Shown: positions 1 to 6,403 of the stretch, in pieces
Numbering within the stretch: the first letter of the stretch is position 1
Layout of the letters: the number at the start of each line of letters is the position of its first letter
Assembly (NCBI GenBank): GCA_934378195.1
Contig: CAKRPO010000059.1
Coordinates: 1 to 13,047, forward strand
Direction: 5' to 3'
Length of the DNA stretch: 13,047 nucleotides
Origin: an uncultured Blautia sp.
GTDB taxonomy: Bacteria > Bacillota > Clostridia > Lachnospirales > Lachnospiraceae
Notes under the pieces: generated by a model
Seen by the model: only the letters and a program-made list of their open reading frames with translations
Told to the model about the DNA's origin: nothing
Databases searched by the model: none
Program-made: the position numbers and the translations under genes

Positions 1-15
1 AGTTTTTCATATAGA

Positions 16-90
16 TTAGATTATAGTTCCGGGCGAATTGGAAATTCTCCCTGTTTTATATCTGTTTGACGTATTTCCTTTATTCCACAT
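16..90 (-). other. possible 24-codon small ORF after the dtd-linked hypothetical gene
   Basis: An ATG directly follows the TAA of the upstream small gene. The last codons of that gene form GAGGAA, which would be a Shine-Dalgarno site about 5 nt before this ATG. The frame stays open for 24 codons and ends in TAA. The product would be basic and polar with no recognisable motif. It may be a translated small ORF or chance. Another ATG on the same strand at 8-10 could open the next gene, which would lie outside the window. Nothing else is seen in the first 90 bases. Confidence 0.2.
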
Positions 91-300
91 TTATTCCTCA
101 AATTCTGCAGTTACAATAAATCCTCTTGGTGTATGTTCGATGTTTTTTATGATTCCATGAGTCGCCTTGATTCGTTCTGAGTTTTTATAACATCCGGACA
201 TGGCCACAGCCGGCTCAATAATATAACTATAGTTCATGTAAGACTGAAATTCTGAGATTTCAACTTCATCGCCAATATTGATCAGTCCCTGACGTTCCAT
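91..300 (-). CDS. small hypothetical protein next to dtd
   Basis: I do not recognise this family. The best-supported start is the ATG at 300, giving 69 residues, because AGGA lies about 10 nt upstream. Two longer in-frame starts exist: ATG at 321, with a weaker AGAAG site, and TTG at 351, only 6 nt after the dtd stop and with no visible Shine-Dalgarno (86 residues). The protein has no membrane segment or signal peptide. It alternates short hydrophobic and charged stretches, begins with a GDEVEIS-like turn and ends with a GFIVTAEFEE strand, suggesting a small beta-rich fold. It lies directly after dtd in the same orientation and is probably co-transcribed with it. Whether it acts with the deacylase is unknown. 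Confidence 0.6.
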   Translation of the reverse strand: MERQGLINIGDEVEISEFQSYMNYSYIIEPAVAMSGCYKNSERIKATHGIIKNIEHTPRGFIVTAEFEE

Positions 301-357
301 TTTAAATTTTTCCTGACGCATAAAAATTCTTCTTTCTATAGATTTTCTCAAACATTT

Positions 358-804
358 TTATAAAATCTTTTCATCCAGAATGATTGTAAACGGTCCATCG
401 TTGATCAATGAAACTTTCATATCAGCTCCAAATATTCCATGTTCTACAACCGGTACCGTTTTTTGGGCTTCCTTGATCATATATTCATATAATTCCTCGG
501 CCATATGAGGTTCGCCCGCCTCAATAAAACTTGGACGATTTCCCTTCTTACAATTCGCATAAAGTGTAAACTGCGAAACCATCAGAATCTCCCCATTTAC
601 ATCCTTCAAAGACAGATTTGTCTTTCCGTTCTCATCTTCGAAAATACGCAGGCCAAGCAATTTTTTGAGATATTTATCCGCAATCTCTCTGGTATCTTCC
701 TGTCCTGCTCCAACAAAAACCAGCAGTCCTTTATTGATCTTTCCAACTGTATCTCCATCTACCTGCACCTCTGCCTGAAGTACGCGCTGTATCACAAGTC
801 GCAT
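358..804 (-). CDS. dtd: D-aminoacyl-tRNA deacylase
   Basis: This cytoplasmic proofreading enzyme hydrolyses D-aminoacyl-tRNAs, and also glycyl-tRNA(Ala) in this family, to keep wrong residues out of protein synthesis. The length of 148 residues is normal for the family. Both hallmark motifs are present: SQFT at residues 77-80, whose Thr/Ser lie in the active site, and NDGPFT at 135-140, which is the family NxGPxT element carrying the cross-subunit Gly-Pro. The N-terminus MRLVIQRV is also typical. The ATG at 804 is preceded by GGAGGA with about 7 nt spacing. An extended -10 promoter lies upstream, so the gene is probably transcribed separately from the cytidylate-kinase-like gene, which ends at a terminator. 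The small unrecognised gene follows within a few bases. Confidence 0.96.
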   Translation of the reverse strand: MRLVIQRVLQAEVQVDGDTVGKINKGLLVFVGAGQEDTREIADKYLKKLLGLRIFEDENGKTNLSLKDVNGEILMVSQFTLYANCKKGNRPSFIEAGEPHMAEELYEYMIKEAQKTVPVVEHGIFGADMKVSLINDGPFTIILDEKIL

Positions 805-848
805 TTCCGTTCCTCCAAAATCACTATATTCTTTTTATTTTCCTGACT

Positions 849-854
849 ATTATA
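849..854 (-). promoter_or_regulatory. putative extended -10 promoter of dtd
   Basis: On the minus strand a perfect TATAAT is preceded by TG one base upstream (TGATATAAT), the extended -10 form. The hexamer 17 nt further upstream (872-877, TTTTCC) is a poor -35 and overlaps the U tract of the preceding terminator. Transcription would begin near 842, about 38 nt before the dtd ATG. The extended -10 makes a weak -35 tolerable. Confidence 0.5.
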
Positions 855-871
855 TCATCTATCAACAATCA

Positions 872-923
872 GGAAAAGCCCCGCAGAGATTGAATACTCT
901 CATGTATTCACCCCCTGCAGGGC
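872..923 (-). terminator. intrinsic terminator of the cytidylate-kinase-like gene
   Basis: The minus-strand RNA can form an outer 9-bp GC-rich stem (878-886 with 915-923) and an inner 6-bp stem (GAATAC/GTATTC), followed by UUUUCC. One outer position is a U.G wobble in minus-strand RNA but a C.A mismatch in plus-strand RNA, so the hairpin is built for minus-strand transcription. It starts about 23 nt after the stop codon at 946. Confidence 0.8.
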
Positions 924-945
924 CTGAATGATTCCCAGTTTACTC

Positions 946-1584
946 TTACTTACTCTTTATACTGTCAAAAATCTTAATTGACTCAATCACCATTTCGATT
1001 GCATGATCAATGCCGAGTTTACTGCTGTCTACACAAAGATTGTAGCTCTTTGCAGCTCCCCATTTCTTATTGGTGTAATAATTATAATAACTTGCTCTGC
1101 TCTTATCTGTCTTGGTAATCATATCTTTTGCTTCCTTCGGAGTCTTTCCATGTTTGGAAGCAATTCTGTTGATTCGCCAGTCAATATCTGCATGAACAAA
1201 GATACTAAAACAGTCGCTCCAGTCCGCCAGGGCATAATCGGCACAACGCCCTACCATTACGCATGGTCCTTCACCTGCCAGTTTCTTAATGGCATCAAAC
1301 TGTGCCAGAAAAATCTTGTGGTTCATCGGCATATCTGAGAATCCGGATGAGGAATATCCAAAAGAATATGTATCCATTACAAGAGAATACAAAAAACTAT
1401 TGGTCGGTTTTTCATCATGATGTTCAAACAGCTCTTTGCAGATACCACTGTCATTCGCAGCGTGTTCCAGAAGTTCTTTATCATAACATTTGATTCCGAA
1501 ATACTTGGCAACTTCCTGTCCAATCTGTCTTCCGCCACTTCCATATTCACGTCCGATTGTAATAATTGAGCTTGTACTGTTCAT
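946..1584 (-). CDS. cytidylate kinase-like family protein
   Basis: This P-loop protein resembles the cytidylate-kinase-like family common in clostridia. The nucleotide-binding loop is near the N-terminus (GREYGSGGRQIG, residues 11-22), followed by a YDKELLEHAA helix. It also has a VMVGRCADY strand-turn at about 110-117 and a Lid-like basic region around 137-165. The loop carries GSGGRQ rather than the classical GK[ST], so the substrate cannot be assumed to be CMP. The ATG at 1584 (212 residues) has GGGAG about 8 nt upstream. The longer in-frame TTG at 1605 has no better site and was not chosen. It has its own sigma-A-type promoter and terminator and so is essentially monocistronic, although read-through from rluD is possible. 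Its physiological role is not evident from its neighbours. Confidence 0.85.
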   Translation of the reverse strand: MNSTSSIITIGREYGSGGRQIGQEVAKYFGIKCYDKELLEHAANDSGICKELFEHHDEKPTNSFLYSLVMDTYSFGYSSSGFSDMPMNHKIFLAQFDAIKKLAGEGPCVMVGRCADYALADWSDCFSIFVHADIDWRINRIASKHGKTPKEAKDMITKTDKSRASYYNYYTNKKWGAAKSYNLCVDSSKLGIDHAIEMVIESIKIFDSIKSK

Positions 1585-1618
1585 AATATACACTCCCTTC
1601 TGCAAAAATCATGATACT

Positions 1619-1647
1619 ATTATACAATGTTTCCAAAAAAATTCCAA
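1619..1647 (-). promoter_or_regulatory. sigma-A-type promoter of the cytidylate-kinase-like gene
   Basis: The minus strand reads TTGGAA (1642-1647), a 17-nt spacer, then a perfect TATAAT (1619-1624). The expected start near 1612 gives a leader of about 28 nt before the ATG at 1584. The -35 lies immediately after the rluD stop. No terminator is visible between rluD and this gene. Confidence 0.7.
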
Positions 1648-2562
1648 CTATTTTCTCAATTTATCCAAAAGTTTTGAAAAATATTCCGGTATCGGTGCTT
1701 CAAATTCCATATATTCCCCCGTAATCGGATGTATAAATCCGAGGATCATTGCATGAAGTGCCTGCCCCTGCAAATGGTATGGGTTCTTTGAAGAACCATA
1801 AACGGTATCCCCCAGAAGTGGATGTCCAAGACTTGCCATATGCACACGAATCTGGTGTGTTCTTCCCGTTTCCAGTCGGCATTCAATATAAGTTGTCTGT
1901 CCGAAGCGCTCCAGAACCTTATAATGAGTCACTGCATTTTTTCCATTTTTGTGATTAATAGCCATTTTTTTTCGATCGATTGGATGACGTCCGATCGGTG
2001 CGTCCACCGTACCCTCATCTTCTTTGATATTACCCTGTACAATCGCGCGATAACGTCGCTTAATACTATGCTCTTTAAGCTGCTCGGCAAGATCTCTGTG
2101 CACCATATCATCCTTACAGATCAAAAGTGCACCTGTCGTATCTTTGTCAATCCGGTGAACGATTCCGGGACGAAGAACCCCATTAATTCCAGACAGATTT
2201 TCCCCACAATGTGCCATTACTGCATTTACAAGCGTCCCCTCCATATGTCCGGCACTCGGATGCACGACCATATCTTTGGGCTTATTTACAACCATCAGCC
2301 ACTGATCCTCATACAAAATATCCAATGGAATATTCTCTGGTTTAATATCCGGGGTCTGCAGATCCGGAATATTTAAAATAATATGATCACCTGACTGTGT
2401 CTTATAATTTGCCTTAACAATACGGGCATTTACAGAAACAGCACCATCTTTCAGAAGCTTCTGCAGATACGACCTTGAAAGATCTGGACAGCCGTCTGCC
2501 AGATAACGGTCAATCCGGACACTGTTCTCTGAAGAATCCACATCAAATTCTAATATTTCCAT
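1648..2562 (-). CDS. rluD: RluA/RluD-family 23S rRNA pseudouridine synthase
   Basis: This enzyme isomerises uridine to pseudouridine in RNA, most likely in 23S rRNA. It has an N-terminal S4 RNA-binding domain (about residues 15-65, including DRYLADGCPDLSRSYLQKLL) and the RluA catalytic domain. The catalytic motif HRIDKDTTG occupies 136-144 with the nucleophile Asp139, and the GRTHQIRVHMASLGHPLLGD block follows in the C-terminal part. At 304 residues it is full length. The ATG at 2562 has AAAGGA about 8 nt upstream. It is the last gene of the operon and follows lspA by 59 nt, an arrangement seen widely in Firmicutes (lspA-rluD, ylyB in Bacillus). The exact target uridines (RluD versus RluC/RluA type) cannot be decided from sequence alone, so the symbol is a family-level call. 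Confidence 0.93.
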   Translation of the reverse strand: MEILEFDVDSSENSVRIDRYLADGCPDLSRSYLQKLLKDGAVSVNARIVKANYKTQSGDHIILNIPDLQTPDIKPENIPLDILYEDQWLMVVNKPKDMVVHPSAGHMEGTLVNAVMAHCGENLSGINGVLRPGIVHRIDKDTTGALLICKDDMVHRDLAEQLKEHSIKRRYRAIVQGNIKEDEGTVDAPIGRHPIDRKKMAINHKNGKNAVTHYKVLERFGQTTYIECRLETGRTHQIRVHMASLGHPLLGDTVYGSSKNPYHLQGQALHAMILGFIHPITGEYMEFEAPIPEYFSKLLDKLRK

Positions 2563-2621
2563 AAATAAATCCTTTATCTTTATACATTCTTTATATATTT
2601 TTCAGTCTTTTGTAGATCCGG

Positions 2622-3137
2622 TTATTTTGCATTTCTGATAAAATCAAAATCTTCATCTTTATAACGAAAAAGAATCAATACCACCAGAACAATTCCCCCA
2701 CAGACAACATAAATATCTGCCAGATTGAAGATTGGAAAGTCAATCAGCGACACATAAATGAAGTCTACCACATATCCTCGAAATGCCCGGTCAATAAAGT
2801 TTCCTGCTGCACCACCAGCAAGAATTCCACTTACCATAATGAGAGGAAAATAATACCCTGTCTTAGGCACTTTGAAAAAGAGCCATAGTAATGCGATACA
2901 GAAAATAATACACAAAATGAGAAAAAGCATCTGACGTCCCTGAAGCATGCCAAATGCCATTCCTCTGTTTTCCAGATACTGTAATTCCAATACACCCGGG
3001 AACAGCGTGATTCCGGCTGTTCCCTTTAATCTGGAAACAGCCCAGAATTTTGCAGCCTGATCTGCCAGTACCAACAAAAAGATTCCCCCAAGCCAGCCCA
3101 TAAACAGACCGCAAAAAGAATATTGTTTCTTATTCAT
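2622..3137 (-). CDS. lspA: lipoprotein signal peptidase (signal peptidase II)
   Basis: This membrane aspartyl protease removes signal peptides from diacylglyceryl-modified prolipoproteins. Four hydrophobic segments are visible, at about residues 12-27, 70-88, 97-113 and 141-158. The family motifs are present: ENRGMAFG (56-63), AGGAAGNFIDR with catalytic Asp116, and FNLAD with catalytic Asp141. The 171-residue length is normal. The ATG at 3137 overlaps the aroB stop as ATGA, and AGGAG lies about 8 nt upstream inside aroB, so translation is probably coupled to aroB. The C-terminal tail is charged and probably cytoplasmic. Confidence 0.96.
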   Translation of the reverse strand: MNKKQYSFCGLFMGWLGGIFLLVLADQAAKFWAVSRLKGTAGITLFPGVLELQYLENRGMAFGMLQGRQMLFLILCIIFCIALLWLFFKVPKTGYYFPLIMVSGILAGGAAGNFIDRAFRGYVVDFIYVSLIDFPIFNLADIYVVCGGIVLVVLILFRYKDEDFDFIRNAK

Positions 3138-4225
3138 CGAAAAATCTCCTGAATGCCTTCCAGCATCTCCTGATCTGTCACAGTGCGATCAATAAAACTG
3201 CCTCCGATTCCCTTCATAAGAACAAATTTAATCTGTCCCCGTTCCATCTTCTTATCCTTTTTGGTTGCTGCTAGAACCGTCTTTGCATCCAGCCCTTTAA
3301 CATATGTCGGAAGCTGATACACTTCACATCCATGTACGATCTGCTGATATTCTTCCTCTGTAAGAAGTCCTCTGCTTAAAGAAATCTTTGCAGCTGCAAC
3401 CAATCCGATTGCAACACACTGTCCATGTAACAGTTTAAAATCCATAAGCTTCTCAACTGCATGACCAATGGTATGTCCCAGATTAAGCAGTACACGTTCT
3501 CCCTGTTCTTTTGGATCACGCTCAACAACCCCTGCCTTAATCTCACAGCAACGGCGAATCATCTTTTTCAGGAATTCTGTATCCAACTGCTGAATTTTTT
3601 CCTGCTCGGCACATACAAAGCGATAAAAATCGCCATCACAGATAAGTCCCGTCTTCAAGACTTCTCCCATGCCACAGGCAAATTGCTCTGCCGGCAATGA
3701 ACGCAGCGTATGCAGATTCATATAGACCAGACGTGGCTGATGAAATGCTCCGACCATATTCTTATACTGATCCAGATCTACTCCTGTTTTGCCCCCCACA
3801 CTGCTGTCTACCTGAGAAAGAAGCGTTGTAGGTACCTGAATGAAATCAATACCTCGGAGATAAGTAGCTGCACCAAAGCCGGCAAGATCACCTACCACAC
3901 CACCACCAAGCGCAACTACCAGGCTTTTGCGGTCCAGTTTTTCCTCGATCAATACTTTATAAAGCTGTTGTACTGTATTCAGATTTTTGCTTTTTTCACC
4001 TGCTGCAAATGTAAACACCGATACTTTGGATGCCACTGGCGCAAGAACCCTTTGTACCTCTGCCGCATAAAGCGGTGCTACATTTGTATCCGTCACAATA
4101 CAGAAGTTCCTGTTATCCAGATGTTCCGTTCGGATTGCATCTGCAAGTTTCTCAAAACCATCTTCAAAATAAATTGGATAATAAAAATCTCCGTTTCTTT
4201 TGACCTGTAATACATCTGTGTCCAT
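3134..4225 (-). CDS. aroB: 3-dehydroquinate synthase
   Basis: This NAD- and divalent-metal-dependent enzyme converts DAHP to 3-dehydroquinate, the second step of the shikimate pathway to aromatic amino acids. The NAD-binding loop GGGVVGDLAGFGAATYLRG begins near residue 107, and the PTTLLSQVDSSVGGKTG segment spans 132-148. The metal ligands are expected at Glu188 (GMGEV), His251 (LGHTIGHAVE) and His267 (LLHGQ). The basic KKDKK segment is at 322-326. The 363-residue length is complete. The ATG at 4225 has AGGAGG about 8 nt upstream. It lies 19 nt after ylmH and overlaps lspA by 4 nt, so it is inside an envelope/division operon and away from other aro genes. Confidence 0.97.
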   Translation of the reverse strand: MDTDVLQVKRNGDFYYPIYFEDGFEKLADAIRTEHLDNRNFCIVTDTNVAPLYAAEVQRVLAPVASKVSVFTFAAGEKSKNLNTVQQLYKVLIEEKLDRKSLVVALGGGVVGDLAGFGAATYLRGIDFIQVPTTLLSQVDSSVGGKTGVDLDQYKNMVGAFHQPRLVYMNLHTLRSLPAEQFACGMGEVLKTGLICDGDFYRFVCAEQEKIQQLDTEFLKKMIRRCCEIKAGVVERDPKEQGERVLLNLGHTIGHAVEKLMDFKLLHGQCVAIGLVAAAKISLSRGLLTEEEYQQIVHGCEVYQLPTYVKGLDAKTVLAATKKDKKMERGQIKFVLMKGIGGSFIDRTVTDQEMLEGIQEIFR

Positions 4226-4244
4226 ATTTCAGTCCTCCTGGTCT

Positions 4245-4997
4245 TTACTGGTAACGCAACAGCCTTACACTGTTTCGTCCCTTTTTTGTCTGTCTGGAAA
4301 CACCCTCATAACGGAATCGTCCCTTCCCACGTACAGAAATGATATCCCCATCCTTTGGCTCATAGCCATTGGAAGTGATCAATTTTCCATTTACAAATAC
4401 CTGACCGCCTTCTATATATGAGACCATACTGCTTCTCGAACTCTGAAATGCCAGACCAATCAATGCATCCAGACGTACAGAAGCACATGTTCCATTGATC
4501 TCCTGGAATTCTGGTTCTGGAATCTGCTCCGGATTATCTACTATGGAAAGTTTCATAGTCGTATGACGCACTCTGGTAAGATTCTCCACAATATAATCTG
4601 CAATCTTTTCATGACAAAAGATCCATGCTGTATGTTTCTGGACAAGAATATCACCAATCACGGAACGCTCTATTCCAAGATTCAGAACAGCTCCGAGAAA
4701 ATCCCTGTGTGTCAGGTCTTCAGAAAATTTTGCTGCCAGTGGCTCAACCTTCAGACATCTGATCGGATACTCCCAGGAAAACAAAAGAGCATCAGGATGA
4801 AATGCTACCATCTGACGCTCTGCCTGTTCGTAACCGCCAAAGCATTCCATAACCACGCCTGGCATCTGGTTTTTACGGTCATTTATAATGTTTTGTTCAT
4901 TTAAATTAAGAAAATCCGAAAAAGTGACAATATCTCTCTGATAAGAGAGATTTGCCAGCTCCCGGATTCTCTTGATAAAGAATTCGTCTTTTTCCAT
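4245..4997 (-). CDS. ylmH: YlmH-family S4-domain RNA-binding protein
   Basis: The C-terminal S4 RNA-binding domain covers about residues 173-233 (SVRLDALIGLAFQSSRSSM through a GGQVFVNGK hairpin and a GDIISVRGKGRFRY strand). The N-terminal part has the LTHRDFLGAVLNLGIERSVIGDI segment (95-117) typical of YlmH. Family members bind ribosomal/tRNA complexes, and YlmH has been linked to ribosome-associated quality control in Firmicutes as an RqcP-like factor; that role is inferred here. The gene starts 6 nt after sepF. The only Shine-Dalgarno candidate, AGGA in the sepF end, is about 12 nt from the ATG, so coupling to sepF translation is likely. Its place after sepF matches the classical ylm cluster. 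Confidence 0.92.
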   Translation of the reverse strand: MEKDEFFIKRIRELANLSYQRDIVTFSDFLNLNEQNIINDRKNQMPGVVMECFGGYEQAERQMVAFHPDALLFSWEYPIRCLKVEPLAAKFSEDLTHRDFLGAVLNLGIERSVIGDILVQKHTAWIFCHEKIADYIVENLTRVRHTTMKLSIVDNPEQIPEPEFQEINGTCASVRLDALIGLAFQSSRSSMVSYIEGGQVFVNGKLITSNGYEPKDGDIISVRGKGRFRYEGVSRQTKKGRNSVRLLRYQ

Positions 4998-5003
4998 TGT
5001 TGA

Positions 5004-5630
5004 TCAATATCCTGCTCTTACAGACGGTACCGGATTGCTTCCAAGAATATTCTGAAGATCTCCAGTGATATCTACATTATATGGTCCAAGAATAAAGATA
5101 TAACTGGATACCTTCTGCAGGCTTCCACCAAGTGAATAACATGCACCAGATGTAAAATCAATGATTCTCTGTGCAAGCTCCATATCGATTCCTTCAAGAT
5201 TCAGTACGACTGTAGAATTATCTACCAGAGTATCTGCAATTTCACGGGTGTCTTCCATAGATGTTGGTCTGATCACACATACTTCCATATTTGCTGCCTG
5301 TGCTCCCCTTCTGCTACTTCTCATCGGAGTAATCTTGGATGATGTGCTGCGTACCGGCTTGTCCTGCTTAACAGAAACTTTTGGTGCAGAAGCAGACTTA
5401 ACCGGCTGCTTCGGAGCAGATGCAGCTGGCTCTTCGTCAAAATCATCAAAATCATCTTCTTCTGATTTCTTGGAGAATTTCTGGAAGAATTTCTTTACAG
5501 GTTTCTCTTCCTGGTCATCATCCAGGAAGTCCTCATCATCACTATCCAGAAGATCATCATCTAAATAGTCTTCTTCATCATAATCATCGTTAAGTTTTAC
5601 AGCATCTAAAAGTTTATCTAAAACACTCAT
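5004..5630 (-). CDS. sepF: cell division protein SepF
   Basis: SepF polymerises on the membrane and links FtsZ filaments to it during septation. The chosen ATG at 5630 gives 208 residues and has GGAG about 6 nt upstream. The in-frame TTG at 5642 is part of that Shine-Dalgarno and was rejected. Residues 1-13 (MSVLDKLLDAVKL) form the amphipathic membrane-targeting helix. A very acidic linker follows (14-42 and 57-67, many Asp/Glu), then a basic Ala/Pro/Ser/Lys-rich stretch to about 112. The conserved SepF domain covers about 115-192, with RIIDFTSGACYSLGG at 155-169. The protein is longer than the roughly 150-residue Bacillus protein because of the linker. It lies between yggS and ylmH as in the ylm cluster. 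Confidence 0.95.
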   Translation of the reverse strand: MSVLDKLLDAVKLNDDYDEEDYLDDDLLDSDDEDFLDDDQEEKPVKKFFQKFSKKSEEDDFDDFDEEPAASAPKQPVKSASAPKVSVKQDKPVRSTSSKITPMRSSRRGAQAANMEVCVIRPTSMEDTREIADTLVDNSTVVLNLEGIDMELAQRIIDFTSGACYSLGGSLQKVSSYIFILGPYNVDITGDLQNILGSNPVPSVRAGY

Positions 5631-5660
5631 TTTAATCTCCAATCTTATTTGTCGTATGGC

Positions 5661-6353
5661 TCAGCGTATGTAATTTCGTTCTCCGAAAATACCTGTTCCA
5701 ACCCGAACCATCGTAGCGCCCTCCTGAACTGCTACCTGATAATCACCAGTCATACCCATACTCAAGACGCTCATATTAACATTATTAATGTTTTTGGCTG
5801 CAATGTCAACACTTAATTTCTTTAATTCACGGAAAATTTCCCGGTTCTCTTCCGGATCTTCGACATATGGAGCAATTGTCATCAGTCCCTTTATATTTAT
5901 ATGCGGCAAAACTGCTACTGATTCCACAAGTGAAAGAACTTCTTCTGTTTTGAGACCAAATTTGCTCTCCTCCTGCGCTACATTTACTTCAATAAGAATC
6001 GGAACTGTCACATTATGTTTTGCAGCCTCATTCTCAATCGTCTCCGCAAGTCTCAATGAATCCACGGAATGGATCAGTGCAACCTTATCCACGATGTATT
6101 TTACTTTATTTCTCTGCAGATGCCCGATCATATGCCAGTGTATATCCGATGGCAACTGTGGATATTTATCCATGATCTCCTGCACCTTATTCTCTCCAAA
6201 ATCCCTTGATCCTGCATCATACGCTTCCTGCAGCATAGACACTGGTTTGGTCTTGCTGACAGAGATCAGTGTTACTTCACTCGGATCACGGTTGACCGCC
6301 TTACACGCTTCCACAATATTTCTGCGGACTTGCTCAAGATTTTCAGTTATCAT
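5661..6353 (-). CDS. yggS: YggS/YlmE-family PLP homeostasis protein
   Basis: This is a cytoplasmic alanine-racemase-fold PLP-binding protein without known catalytic activity that helps balance vitamin B6 pools. The PLP lysine is expected at Lys34 in SVSKTKP. Other family blocks are GENKVQEI (54-61), WHMIGHLQRNKV, HSVDSLRLAETI, and the C-terminal phosphate-binding LSMGMTGDYQVAVQEG and VRVGTGIFGER. The 230 residues are full length. The ATG at 6353 has AGGAGG about 10 nt upstream. It lies 50 nt after the HlyD-like gene and 30 nt before sepF; the yggS-sepF pairing is conserved in many Gram-positive bacteria. Confidence 0.95.
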   Translation of the reverse strand: MITENLEQVRRNIVEACKAVNRDPSEVTLISVSKTKPVSMLQEAYDAGSRDFGENKVQEIMDKYPQLPSDIHWHMIGHLQRNKVKYIVDKVALIHSVDSLRLAETIENEAAKHNVTVPILIEVNVAQEESKFGLKTEEVLSLVESVAVLPHINIKGLMTIAPYVEDPEENREIFRELKKLSVDIAAKNINNVNMSVLSMGMTGDYQVAVQEGATMVRVGTGIFGERNYIR

Positions 6354-6403
6354 AATTTGTAAGCCTCCTGATTTGTATAAAACTGAATGAATATTAAATT
6401 TTC

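Noticed and set aside
1822..2376. Plus-strand open frame of 184 codons opposite the rluD-type gene
   Set aside because: The opposite strand encodes a full RluA-family enzyme with catalytic motifs; the plus-strand product is Cys/His/Ile-rich noise.
2563..2621. AT-rich gap between lspA and rluD as an internal promoter
   Set aside because: TATAAA-like hexamers occur, but no acceptable -35 lies at 16-18 nt; the composition alone explains them.
3710..4210. Plus-strand open frame of 166 codons opposite aroB
   Set aside because: Shadow of aroB; no ribosome site and no protein-like motif.
5161..5568. Plus-strand Ser-rich open frame opposite sepF
   Set aside because: The poly-Ser character is the reverse complement of the acidic GAT/GAA-rich sepF linker, not a gene.
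5788..6390. Plus-strand open frame of 200 codons opposite yggS
   Set aside because: Antisense to a complete YggS protein; no start signals.
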